Source: Mariaggregatimicrobium sp964498785 (GTDB taxonomy: Bacteria; Zhuqueibacterota; Zhuqueibacteria; Thermofontimicrobiales; Thiofontviventaceae). From it: a stretch of 18,885 bases of DNA. The translations under genes and the position numbers were made by a program. Below, in pieces: positions 1-7,567 of the stretch. The DNA lies in assembly GCA_964498785.1 (NCBI GenBank), contig CAZCJL010000125.1, positions 1 to 18,885 on the forward strand, read 5' to 3'. Below the pieces are notes generated by a model, which worked only from the letters and a program-made list of their open reading frames with translations, was not told where the DNA came from and did not search any database. How positions within the stretch are numbered: position 1 is the first letter of the stretch; every line of letters starts with the position of its first letter.

Positions 1-343
1 AATTTAAAGAGAATCCGAAAGCTTTGATGCACACCATCAATTATTGAATGGATACAACTATTTTATCTTATAATTGGAGTGCAATGTTTCTGCGCGTCTC
101 GGGAGCATTTATGCATTGCAGTGAATTGCATAAACAGGTTGTACACGAACGCCCCCTTGCGAAGGTTTTTAATAATGAAACATCTTTTATATGGATATAA
201 TTCTATGCAATCGTCCGGATATTGTATTAAACCTTCGCACGGTTTTTTTTCAACGATTCTTAAGTTCATGGTCAGCCTGTAAAAACGATTCGCTCCGAAA
301 CGCACATTCAATTTATGGGAAAATAATTTTTCATTTTAGAAGT
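1..343. other. Intergenic region downstream of the CHASE2 gene
   Basis: No convincing gene was found here. The centre is occupied by the family B repeat at 135-280. The flanks at 1-134 and 281-343 show no recognisable coding signal, ribosome-binding site, RNA gene or strong terminator. The gene upstream of base 1 is unknown. Confidence 0.5.
135..280. repeat. Inverted-repeat element, family B, copy 1 (MITE-like)
   Basis: The ends are imperfect inverted repeats: caggttgtacacgaac at 135-150 and gttcatggtcagcctg at 264-279. Inside is a second inverted pair, cccttgcgaaggttt at 154-168 and a matching aaaccttcgca at 229-239. The same nested layout and length (about 150 bp) recurs at 3420-3570, so this is a dispersed element and not a local accident. 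No transposase is encoded, so a non-autonomous element or a hairpin-forming intergenic repeat is the best description. Short ORFs inside it on both strands are by-products of the palindrome. Confidence 0.75.
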
Positions 344-2506
344 TCAGGTTTTACGTAAATCAAACACACCATCCCATTCGTCAGATCGAGGGCGCTCGAT
401 GAAAATTTTACAGCGACGCATGAATTCTTTTGATGGACCATCATCAGGATTGAGTTGCAATGCCTTCCGGAACATATCATACGCCTGGGTCCAGCGCGCG
501 TGACGATATAATTCGAGACCCTGAACAAAATATTCCAGACCACTAATTCGACCCGGATCAATATTCGATGATTTAAATCCAAGCAATTCATAAATTCGAA
601 TCGGGTCGGTTTTTTTTCGAAATCGAATAAAGTCCATTTCCCTGACCCACAGTTTATCGTGAACCTGTTTAAACGTTTCCTGACAAATGATGATATGACT
701 TCCGTACATTTTATTTGCCAGTTTGAGCCGATTGGAAAGTTCGATTCCGGCGCCTGAAACAATATACCTCAACTGCGATGATGTGCCAATTTGTCCTGTT
801 AAAAATGTTGCGGTCGTAATTCCGATAACCAACCGCTGGGCGGGCCAGCCTTTTTTCATCCACTTTTCGCCAAATTGTTGAAATTCAGCAAGCATGTGAA
901 GCGCACTGTAACAAGCCTGGTTAGCATAATCTTCATTTGTTAAAGGGATCCCCCAGAAAGCCATTATTTTATCACCATGATTACTGTAAAGATAACCATT
1001 CGTGCGGAGAATGTTTTTCAAAATCAATGTGTTGAATTGATCCAGGAATTCAATAACTTCCGATGCTTTTTTGTGTTCTGAAAGCGCGGTAAAATCGTCA
1101 AGTTCTGCATGGAGAACAGTACCGGTTTTTGGGATTTGGGCCAAAGCAGAAAATTGTTTTTCAATGCTGATTGCAGTCAACATGCTGTCTGAAATTGCCC
1201 CTTTAAAAATGTGGCCTAATTTCTTCTTTTGATTTATTTGTTGTTTTTTTTGATAAATAAAAGCTGAAACACTTCCAAGCATGAGCGCTGTAATCGGTAG
1301 CAACGGATTGATTAATTGCTGTGTCCGGTTGAAAATCAGACAAGTAGAATATACCGATATTAGCAAAAGCAAAATTGCGGACAAAATTCCGAGATATGAT
1401 CGAAACTGTAATGTGACGAAAACGACGATAATCACCAATATGAAAAAGATTGGATACATTGCGGTTTGCGGGAAAAAACCAATAAAATTGTTTTCCATTA
1501 AATTTTGTAGAATCGTGGCGTGAATTTCGATGCCAGGAAATTTATGTTGCACAGGAGTTTTCCGTAAATCCCGATACTGTCCGGCGGAGGAACCAATGAA
1601 TATTATTTTATTCTCAAAGAACTGAGGTGAAATTCGTTTTTGAACAATATCATAGAATGAAACATATTGAAAAGTATGTGATTGACCATAATAATTGATC
1701 AACATTTGGTTATTACTGTCTACCGGAATTTGAAGTGATTTTCCGTCACTATCAATACAGATTGCTTTTCCGGGATCAATGTGAATATTTTTTTGATCAA
1801 TGTTATGGATATCACAAAAAGCAGCCAGTGCGATCACGGGATTTTGCCGTCCTGCAAAATTGATAAACAACGGCGTTCGGCGAATGGCGCCGTCTTGATC
1901 CGGGAAATAATTGATAAATCCGATATTTCGTGCATTGTTATACAGATCAAAAAAATTCCCATAAATGCAATCTGCCGCTGGAAAGATTTTGGTAACGTTC
2001 GAATCCAAATTAAATGAGAAATTTTCTGCATAAAATTGTTTGGGAGGCACATACATTTTGTAAATAAATGAATTCGGCTGTGCATTGACAAACGGAACCG
2101 CTAAAATAACATTTCTTGCTTCGAATATTGAGGAAATCAGCAAATCGTTGGCAACCTCTGTGGTATCTGTTTCAAAAAAAAGGATTCCTAAAACGATTAT
2201 CCGGGATTTGGCAGCAGCCAGGAAATCAATCACCCGCGCGTGGATTTGGCGAGGGATATGGTTGTATTGATCAAATTTATCAACTGTGATTTGATCAATA
2301 TCAACGATTACAATATTTTCAAAAACTTTGGGCGCTGTTGATGAAGATGCGATTTTTTTGTGAATCATCCAATCCAGAAATGTATTCTCGGAAAAGTCAA
2401 CGAAACGAGCCAGGAAAAATTTCTGGCTTAATCCGAAAATGATGATAACAACGATTCCTGCGATAATCGCACTAACTTTCAGTTGATTTATAATGTTCCG
2501 ATTCAT
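344..2506 (-). CDS. CHASE2-domain transmembrane protein with degenerate class III nucleotide cyclase domain
   Basis: A 720-residue membrane signalling protein. One N-terminal TM helix (about 11-27) leads to an extracytoplasmic CHASE2 sensor domain (about 40-335). Three closely spaced TM helices follow (about 350-418), then a class III cyclase homology domain (about 455-640) and a short TPR-like tail (about 655-690) ending near NPDDGPS, the usual order for CHASE2 cyclases. The cyclase fold is clear from GDKIMAFWG (511-519) and IGITT (561-565). However, the first metal Asp is Glu468, the purine-selecting Lys and Asp are Ser508 and Arg580, and the transition-state Asn is Glu589; only Asp512 and Arg593 are retained. 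Catalysis is therefore doubtful, and a pseudo-cyclase or receptor role is inferred. The start ATG has a good upstream AGGAG. The gene lies 31 bp after dapF on the same strand and is probably co-transcribed with it. Confidence 0.9.
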   Translation of the reverse strand: MNRNIINQLKVSAIIAGIVVIIIFGLSQKFFLARFVDFSENTFLDWMIHKKIASSSTAPKVFENIVIVDIDQITVDKFDQYNHIPRQIHARVIDFLAAAKSRIIVLGILFFETDTTEVANDLLISSIFEARNVILAVPFVNAQPNSFIYKMYVPPKQFYAENFSFNLDSNVTKIFPAADCIYGNFFDLYNNARNIGFINYFPDQDGAIRRTPLFINFAGRQNPVIALAAFCDIHNIDQKNIHIDPGKAICIDSDGKSLQIPVDSNNQMLINYYGQSHTFQYVSFYDIVQKRISPQFFENKIIFIGSSAGQYRDLRKTPVQHKFPGIEIHATILQNLMENNFIGFFPQTAMYPIFFILVIIVVFVTLQFRSYLGILSAILLLLISVYSTCLIFNRTQQLINPLLPITALMLGSVSAFIYQKKQQINQKKKLGHIFKGAISDSMLTAISIEKQFSALAQIPKTGTVLHAELDDFTALSEHKKASEVIEFLDQFNTLILKNILRTNGYLYSNHGDKIMAFWGIPLTNEDYANQACYSALHMLAEFQQFGEKWMKKGWPAQRLVIGITTATFLTGQIGTSSQLRYIVSGAGIELSNRLKLANKMYGSHIIICQETFKQVHDKLWVREMDFIRFRKKTDPIRIYELLGFKSSNIDPGRISGLEYFVQGLELYRHARWTQAYDMFRKALQLNPDDGPSKEFMRRCKIFIERPRSDEWDGVFDLRKT

Positions 2507-2537
2507 TTGTGCTCTCCTGGGAGTACCTGTTGTTGGT

Positions 2538-3329
2538 CTATTGATGCAGCAGTTCTCCTTCGTAGATTATATTCACTTTCCCGGTGAGTGTAATATGTTT
2601 AAAATCGAGATCAAAGTCGACAAAAAGCGTGCCGCCTTTTGCAATCACTTTAATAGGCGGCTGAATTCCTTTTTGCTTGTAAGCGACAATGGCAGAAGAA
2701 ATCGTTCCTGTTCCGCAGGCAAGCGTTTCCTGTTCCACACCCCGTTCATACGTGCGCATGTTAAGCTCATTTTTCCCGACGATTTGGACAAAGTTAGTAT
2801 TGGCGCCCCAGGGTTGAAATTTTGAATGATGGCGATATTTTTTGCCGATTGAATAAACATCAATCTCGTCAATATTTTCAGCGAACACAACATAATGGGG
2901 GACGCCAACGTTTAAATAGCCTCCTTCTTCAAGATACGATTCATCCACCGCGCCGGGGTGCATGATAATTTCTACTGGTGGCGGCATTTGCAAACGAACG
3001 TTATTTTCAATTATTTCGGCGTGGTACAAAACATCCAGCACATCGAACGTAATTTTATTCGGGGCAATTCCGTTCTGATACGCATACCAACTTGCCGCCC
3101 GGGCGCCGTTGCCGCACATTTCTCCGAGGTGGCCATCGGAATTGTAATACACCATTGAAAAGTGATACTGCGCGCTGTTATTCAACAATAAAACTCCGTC
3201 TGCGCCAATGGATAACCGGCGTTGACAAATCTTTTGAAAAAAATCGTGCTCATTACCGTTTAATTGACGCGTGCGATTATCAAATAAAATGAAATCATTA
3301 CCAGTTGCAGATAATTTTGTAAATTTCAT
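2538..3329 (-). CDS. dapF: Diaminopimelate epimerase
   Basis: Interconverts LL- and meso-2,6-diaminopimelate in the cytoplasm, the PLP-independent step before meso-DAP is used for peptidoglycan or decarboxylated to lysine. The 263-residue protein has the family's two-lobe pattern: N-terminal SATGNDF (7-13), MCGNGAR with catalytic Cys72 (71-77), GANTNFV (175-181) and ACGTGT with catalytic Cys205 (204-209). Both thiol residues of the acid/base pair are present, so it should be active. Length is slightly short of the usual 270-280 residues. The start ATG has only a weak GAG-type ribosome-binding site. It lies downstream of lysA on the same strand but 296 bp away, with a family B repeat and a 35-bp palindrome in the gap. 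It may therefore have its own promoter or depend on read-through. Confidence 0.95.
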   Translation of the reverse strand: MKFTKLSATGNDFILFDNRTRQLNGNEHDFFQKICQRRLSIGADGVLLLNNSAQYHFSMVYYNSDGHLGEMCGNGARAASWYAYQNGIAPNKITFDVLDVLYHAEIIENNVRLQMPPPVEIIMHPGAVDESYLEEGGYLNVGVPHYVVFAENIDEIDVYSIGKKYRHHSKFQPWGANTNFVQIVGKNELNMRTYERGVEQETLACGTGTISSAIVAYKQKGIQPPIKVIAKGGTLFVDFDLDFKHITLTGKVNIIYEGELLHQ

Positions 3330-3346
3330 AATGTTTTCTCACTCGA

Positions 3347-3381
3347 CATATTTCCGAAGTCTTCAAGACTTCGGAAATATG
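3347..3381. repeat. Perfect 35-bp palindrome upstream of dapF
   Basis: The left arm catatttccgaagtctt (3347-3363) and its exact complement aagacttcggaaatatg (3365-3381) are separated by a single C. It sits 18 bases before the dapF start codon, so in the transcript it would fold directly ahead of the ribosome-binding site. A diverged relative is at 17406-17437. It could be a dispersed palindromic repeat, a dimeric protein-binding site or a structured 5' leader; the sequence alone does not decide. Confidence 0.75.
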
Positions 3382-3419
3382 GTTCGTTGTCCTACGTTTC
3401 TCAGCCACGCAGTCCATAA

Positions 3420-3570
3420 ACAGGCTGTCCAGGAACTACCCTTGCGAAGGTTTTTCAAAACGGGACAAGCTGTATATTGAGACATATTCATGAATTTATC
3501 TATATATTGTGTTGTCGCGAAACCTTCGCAAGGGTTTTCCCGACGATATTAAAGTTCATGGACAGGCTCT
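3420..3570. repeat. Inverted-repeat element, family B, copy 2 (MITE-like)
   Basis: Terminal inverted repeats are caggctgtccaggaact (3421-3437) and agttcatggacaggct (3553-3568). Inside is a perfect 15-bp inverted pair, cccttgcgaaggttt (3439-3453) and aaaccttcgcaaggg (3520-3534). Layout and length match copy 1 at 135-280, and this copy is better preserved. It lies between lysA and dapF, so it either interrupts an ancestral lysA-dapF operon or marks its end. No coding capacity. Confidence 0.8.
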
Positions 3571-3625
3571 AAAGGGACTGAACTCCAGCACGTGGCGTCT
3601 CACTTTTCACGTCTTTCGTCTCCCG

Positions 3626-4879
3626 TTAAAAAAACATCTCTAATTTTTCCCGTTCTCGAATGACTTCATGGGTGCTGCCATCCACCCATACTTCCACGGG
3701 CCGTGGACGGGTATTATAATTACTTGCAAGTGAATATCCGTACGCGCCGGCTGTCATTGCCGCCAGATAATCGCCGCGGACAGTTTTTTGCATTTGTCGG
3801 TCTTTTGCCAGAAAGTCGCCGGTCTCGCAGATAGGTCCCACGACATCCACATTTTCTTTCTCACCGTCTTTCAATTCTGCTGGCACAATTTGATGATATG
3901 CATCATAAAGGCTGGGCCGAATGAGATCACTCATCCCGGCGTCGACAATGACAAATTTTTTCCCTTTCATGGTTTTGGAGTAAAGGACTTTTGTAATAAG
4001 CGCGCCAGCCTCGCCGATGATCGAGCGCCCCGGTTCAAAGAAAATTTCACATCCAAGTGGGCTTAAGATGGACAGCACTTTCCCGGCCAGATCGGCAGGT
4101 TCGGGAACAACGACGTTTTCTTCGGCAAGCTCAGGAAGCAGGCTTTTATAATTAACACCAAGCCCACCGCCAATATCAATATGCTCAATTTCAATTCCAT
4201 TTTTTTTCAATGAATCAACAAGGGAAAACAGTTTTTTTGCGCTGGCAGCAAAATATTCAACGTTAAGGATTTGGGATCCGATGTGACAATGCACGCCCAC
4301 AATTTTGATCCCGTCCATTTTAGACGCTTTTAAGAAAAGATCAGCAGACGCATCAATATCAATCCCAAATTTGTTAACGGATTTACCAGTGGAAATATAG
4401 GGATGACCATGCACATCAATATCCGGATTCACACGGATGGCCACCGGCGCCTGTTTACCCATCTGCAAGGCGATCTCATTTACGACTTCCAATTCCTGAG
4501 TCGATTCGATGTTAAACGCGCAGATGCCGTTTTCAATCGCGCTCTTAATTTCCGCATCTGTTTTGCCAACACTGGCATATACGATTTTCTTTGGATCGAA
4601 TCCAGCTTTCAATGCCAGGTAGAGTTCTCCGCCGGATACAATATCCGCGCCGCTGCCGAGAGAAGCCAGCAGTTCTAATATCTTCATATTTGAATTCGCT
4701 TTTAGCGCAAAACAGACATTGTGCCGGACTTTTGCAAAAGCCTGTTCGTATTTTTTATACTTTTCAATAATAGTATTTTTGCTGTAAAGATAAGCAGGTG
4801 TACCGTATTTTTCGGCAATGCTCTTAATCTTTACATCTTCACAAAATAGTTCTCCGTTTTTGTAATAAAAACCAGTCAT
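3626..4879 (-). CDS. lysA: Diaminopimelate decarboxylase
   Basis: PLP-dependent decarboxylation of meso-diaminopimelate to L-lysine, the last step of the DAP lysine pathway, in the cytoplasm. The 417-residue protein is full length, with a fold III alanine-racemase-type barrel and a C-terminal beta domain. Visible landmarks are FALKAN with PLP Lys60 (58-63), HIGSQI (199-204), the phosphate-binding GGGLG (238-242), EPGRS (282-286) and the dimer-partner substrate residues CETGD (351-355, Cys351). The ATG is preceded by a strong AAGGAG, fixing the start. It begins 21 bp after the stop of the upstream surface lipoprotein gene, which suggests co-transcription; dapF follows on the same strand. Confidence 0.96.
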   Translation of the reverse strand: MTGFYYKNGELFCEDVKIKSIAEKYGTPAYLYSKNTIIEKYKKYEQAFAKVRHNVCFALKANSNMKILELLASLGSGADIVSGGELYLALKAGFDPKKIVYASVGKTDAEIKSAIENGICAFNIESTQELEVVNEIALQMGKQAPVAIRVNPDIDVHGHPYISTGKSVNKFGIDIDASADLFLKASKMDGIKIVGVHCHIGSQILNVEYFAASAKKLFSLVDSLKKNGIEIEHIDIGGGLGVNYKSLLPELAEENVVVPEPADLAGKVLSILSPLGCEIFFEPGRSIIGEAGALITKVLYSKTMKGKKFVIVDAGMSDLIRPSLYDAYHQIVPAELKDGEKENVDVVGPICETGDFLAKDRQMQKTVRGDYLAAMTAGAYGYSLASNYNTRPRPVEVWVDGSTHEVIREREKLEMFF

Positions 4880-4900
4880 GTACTCTCCTTACATGTTTAA

Positions 4901-6604
4901 TCAATATTCTTTAAAAATTAAATCATTTCCTTCATTTGGCCAGCGCGACCGGATTTTGATGGAATCCGGGTAAAACAAAAATCGTTCAGCCGGCTGAAAC
5001 GGAATGACGCTTCCGTGTGTATATTCCCCATTATTATCTTCATCATTAAAACAATAAATCGTGTAAATTCCAGGGAAAATCGCCCGGAATAAATAGGGGC
5101 CGGCGCTATCCACAACCGTATTGTAATAAATATTTTTGTTGGTGGTATGTGTTGCAGTCAAAAAAAATCGCCCGCCGGAATCCTGCTTTTTATCAATGAT
5201 TGTACCGCTCATCGAGGATAATGTGTCTTTGTTTAACGTGGTAAACGTGAATTGAATACTCGTGTCAGAAAGCGAATTTCCGAATTCATCAAATACCGAA
5301 TCCACCGGGATAAAAATCGTATACGACATCAGGCTTGCTAACTCGTTCTCCGGAGAAAAAATAACATCTGCCGGATTTTGCCAGAGCAACGCACCCTGGA
5401 TTTCCGTTTTATTGGTATCAGTCATATTAAAATGATTTTCAAGTGTGCTGCCAGCGAGGGCTTCGGAAAATTGCAGCTCAATTTTGGGATTGAGCTGCAC
5501 GTCTTTCGCGCCATTGATGATCGACTGAAAAACAAGCTGCGGGCGAAGGGTGTCTGGCAACGGATTTCCGGTAAATTGAGCCGTGGTATATGCAGTATCC
5601 AACGGATTACCAGCCAGATCGAAAATGTTTTGCGCAAGGAGCAGGTAGTTTGTTGATGAATCCTGTTCCGCTGTCTTTAAGTGAAATCGCGAGCGATCTT
5701 CCGTATTTTGATAAAAATTCAGAATAGGAAGAGTATCCCTTTCGGCCTGTTCGGTGATAATGGTAAAATAATTTTGGTTTGGTTTATAAGTGATCTGTTC
5801 CACCGGCGCATCAAAACGCACATCGAGATGATGACGGTCAATCTCAATAACACCACGGAGCGCAACCAGGATGGTGTCTTCCACTGTCAATTTAAAATTA
5901 ATATCCATTACAGATGGAAATTCTTCTGTTAATGTCACATCCGTGGTTGGAATGCCAACACCGTCAAAGCCAGGGGTGTATTTCTGGTCATAGTCTTTGT
6001 CTTGCAGTGCAAATAGACGGTATTTTCCCGCTGCTATGTAAGAAAATTGGTATTCGCCTGTTTCATTACATTGCGTAATGTATTCCGGAAATTGTGTTGA
6101 CGGATTCGGTTCGTTATCATCGATAAATGTGTATATACCAATAAGAGCCCCTTCAATCGCATTGTCTGCATGAACGCTACCCGATATCCGGCCCTGATCC
6201 AATTTTTCACCGGTGGAGAAAGCGAGATGAAACGACCTGGCCATTCGATTGCGTCGTAAATCCATGGCGTCTGTCCCAATAGTAACCACATAAGTCAGAT
6301 CTGCTTTTAGCGAGTCTGAAAATTCTATGAACAGTTTTTTCCCCTTCCAATGATAATTTAAATCCTCCTCCTGTCTCGGGGAGACGAAAATAGCACCGGT
6401 CATGGACTTTTTGTCAATCTGTTCGCTAAATTCAATGATGATTTTTTCATCCAGCCCGACATTCGTAGAATTGGGCGCGGGATAAACGCCGATGATTTCA
6501 GGTGGTTCTTTATCAACAGGGCCACCACTGGGCCGACGCTGAGACGCGCAATAACTGAGCGTAAGTATAAGAACAGTTAATAGAAATTGAAATGTTCTGG
6601 ACAT
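4901..6604 (-). CDS. Ig-like (Big_5/SbsA type) surface lipoprotein
   Basis: Probable exported, lipid-anchored structural protein of the cell envelope. From the chosen ATG the product is 567 residues. It begins with a short charged segment and a hydrophobic stretch ending in LSYC (Cys19), resembling a type II signal peptide, although Tyr before the Cys is atypical for a lipobox. A polar SGGP-containing linker follows, then a first Big_5-like domain starting at PPEIIGVYP (about 34-132), a carboxypeptidase-regulatory-like beta sandwich (about 137-215), a second Big_5-like domain (about 354-457) and a C-terminal beta domain carrying an acidic DEDNNG motif. An in-frame ATG 16 codons upstream (6652) exists, but the internal start places the signal peptide at the N-terminus. 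No strong ribosome-binding site supports either choice. This domain order is familiar from Bacteroidota and relatives; the specific function is unknown. Confidence 0.85.
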   Translation of the reverse strand: MSRTFQFLLTVLILTLSYCASQRRPSGGPVDKEPPEIIGVYPAPNSTNVGLDEKIIIEFSEQIDKKSMTGAIFVSPRQEEDLNYHWKGKKLFIEFSDSLKADLTYVVTIGTDAMDLRRNRMARSFHLAFSTGEKLDQGRISGSVHADNAIEGALIGIYTFIDDNEPNPSTQFPEYITQCNETGEYQFSYIAAGKYRLFALQDKDYDQKYTPGFDGVGIPTTDVTLTEEFPSVMDINFKLTVEDTILVALRGVIEIDRHHLDVRFDAPVEQITYKPNQNYFTIITEQAERDTLPILNFYQNTEDRSRFHLKTAEQDSSTNYLLLAQNIFDLAGNPLDTAYTTAQFTGNPLPDTLRPQLVFQSIINGAKDVQLNPKIELQFSEALAGSTLENHFNMTDTNKTEIQGALLWQNPADVIFSPENELASLMSYTIFIPVDSVFDEFGNSLSDTSIQFTFTTLNKDTLSSMSGTIIDKKQDSGGRFFLTATHTTNKNIYYNTVVDSAGPYLFRAIFPGIYTIYCFNDEDNNGEYTHGSVIPFQPAERFLFYPDSIKIRSRWPNEGNDLIFKEY

Positions 6605-6653
6605 GTAATACCACTTGAAAAATAAATAGTGTCCGAACGAAAACGCCTGCATT

Positions 6654-6783
6654 TGTCATTCTAAAGTGCGGAGCTGAAAGCCCGTTTCCGGAGACGACGA
6701 AAAATTTTATACCATGAAGCGTTTGTCTTTATTTCGTTTCGTGATGTAAGATTTTTCAGTTCGTTCGGTCGCAAAGAATGACA
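6654..6783. repeat. Intergenic element with TGTCATTCT termini
   Basis: A 130-bp segment ends in the perfect inverted pair tgtcattct (6654-6662) and agaatgaca (6775-6783). Repeats with these termini are common dispersed intergenic elements in many bacteria. Only this copy is seen in the window, although both 14.9 kb and 16.5 kb elements contain a related tgtcattcc core. It lies between the divergent lipoprotein and nucleotidyltransferase genes, so their promoters lie within or beside it. Confidence 0.55.
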
Positions 6784-6973
6784 TTTAATAGTTTTCGTTC
6801 ACATAAAAAATAGTGAATTGATTCTACTAAAATACTTAAACCAAAGGTAAATATCAAGAGTTTTTTATTGAGACTGTATTTGATTGTAAAAATCATAATT
6901 CATAAAAATTCAGTTGTATTTATCCGACAAAGAAATTAACTTAAATGAGAATTTGAAACAAAACGGAGGGCTT

Positions 6974-7561
6974 GTGAATCTCGCCGCAATTATTTTGGCT
7001 GCTGGTTACGGGAAACGCGTTGCATCGCTGGGTGCAAAACCGCTACTCACCTGCGGTGGAAAGACATTTCTAGAGATGATCGTTGAAAAGGCGACGCGGG
7101 TGAATATAGAACCGATTATTGTTGTAACAAACAATCTGCTGGAAAAAAGAGTGTATAATTTACAAATTGCCGCCCATATAGTAATCAATCCAAAGCCGGA
7201 GCAAGGAATGCTATCTTCGCTTGTGTGCGGATTACAAGCTGTTCCGAAACAGGCGACCGGAATTTTGATGAATCCGGTGGATTTTCCACTTGTGGAGATA
7301 GCGACGTATAAGGCCATGAAGAAATTGCATGAGCAGAATGCGAGTCACATTATCAAACCGGTTTACAAGGAAAAATCCGGGCATCCGGTAATATTCCCGC
7401 GTCATTTATTTATTGAATTAGAAAACGCGCCACTGGAACAAGGGGCGCGTTTTGTGGTTGGAAAATTTTCACATCTTATAAAAATATTTGCTACGGCTGA
7501 TCAAGGAATCGTTCTTAATATAAACACACCTGAAATGTACGAAAAATGGTGCGTAACGTGA
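6974..7561 (+). CDS. MobA/MocA-like molybdenum cofactor nucleotidyltransferase
   Basis: NTP_transf_3 family protein, most like MocA, which transfers CMP to molybdopterin to make the dinucleotide cofactor of xanthine-dehydrogenase-type enzymes. Features are the nucleotide-binding LAAGYGKR (8-15) with Lys22, the central NPKPEQGMLSSL (72-83), NPVDFP with the metal-binding Asp103 (100-105), a GHPVIF segment and a NINTPE segment near the C-terminus. I chose the GTG at 6974 because GGAGGG lies just upstream and it puts the nucleotide loop at the usual N-terminal place (195 residues). An ATG at 6914 would add 20 residues unlike the family. MocA is favoured over MobA because of xdhC 2 kb downstream and the GHPVIF segment, but the exact nucleotide is not certain. 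The stop is 6 bp from the stop of the convergent HD-GYP gene. Confidence 0.82.
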   Translation: MNLAAIILAAGYGKRVASLGAKPLLTCGGKTFLEMIVEKATRVNIEPIIVVTNNLLEKRVYNLQIAAHIVINPKPEQGMLSSLVCGLQAVPKQATGILMNPVDFPLVEIATYKAMKKLHEQNASHIIKPVYKEKSGHPVIFPRHLFIELENAPLEQGARFVVGKFSHLIKIFATADQGIVLNINTPEMYEKWCVT

Positions 7562-7567
7562 GCTTTT

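Noticed and set aside
79..282. Short frames on both strands at 63-311
   Set aside because: They fall inside the family B inverted repeat; the palindrome alone generates them.
331..762. A 143-codon minus-strand frame
   Set aside because: It overlaps the C-terminal part of the CHASE2/cyclase gene in another frame on the same strand and has no domain-like pattern or ribosome-binding site.
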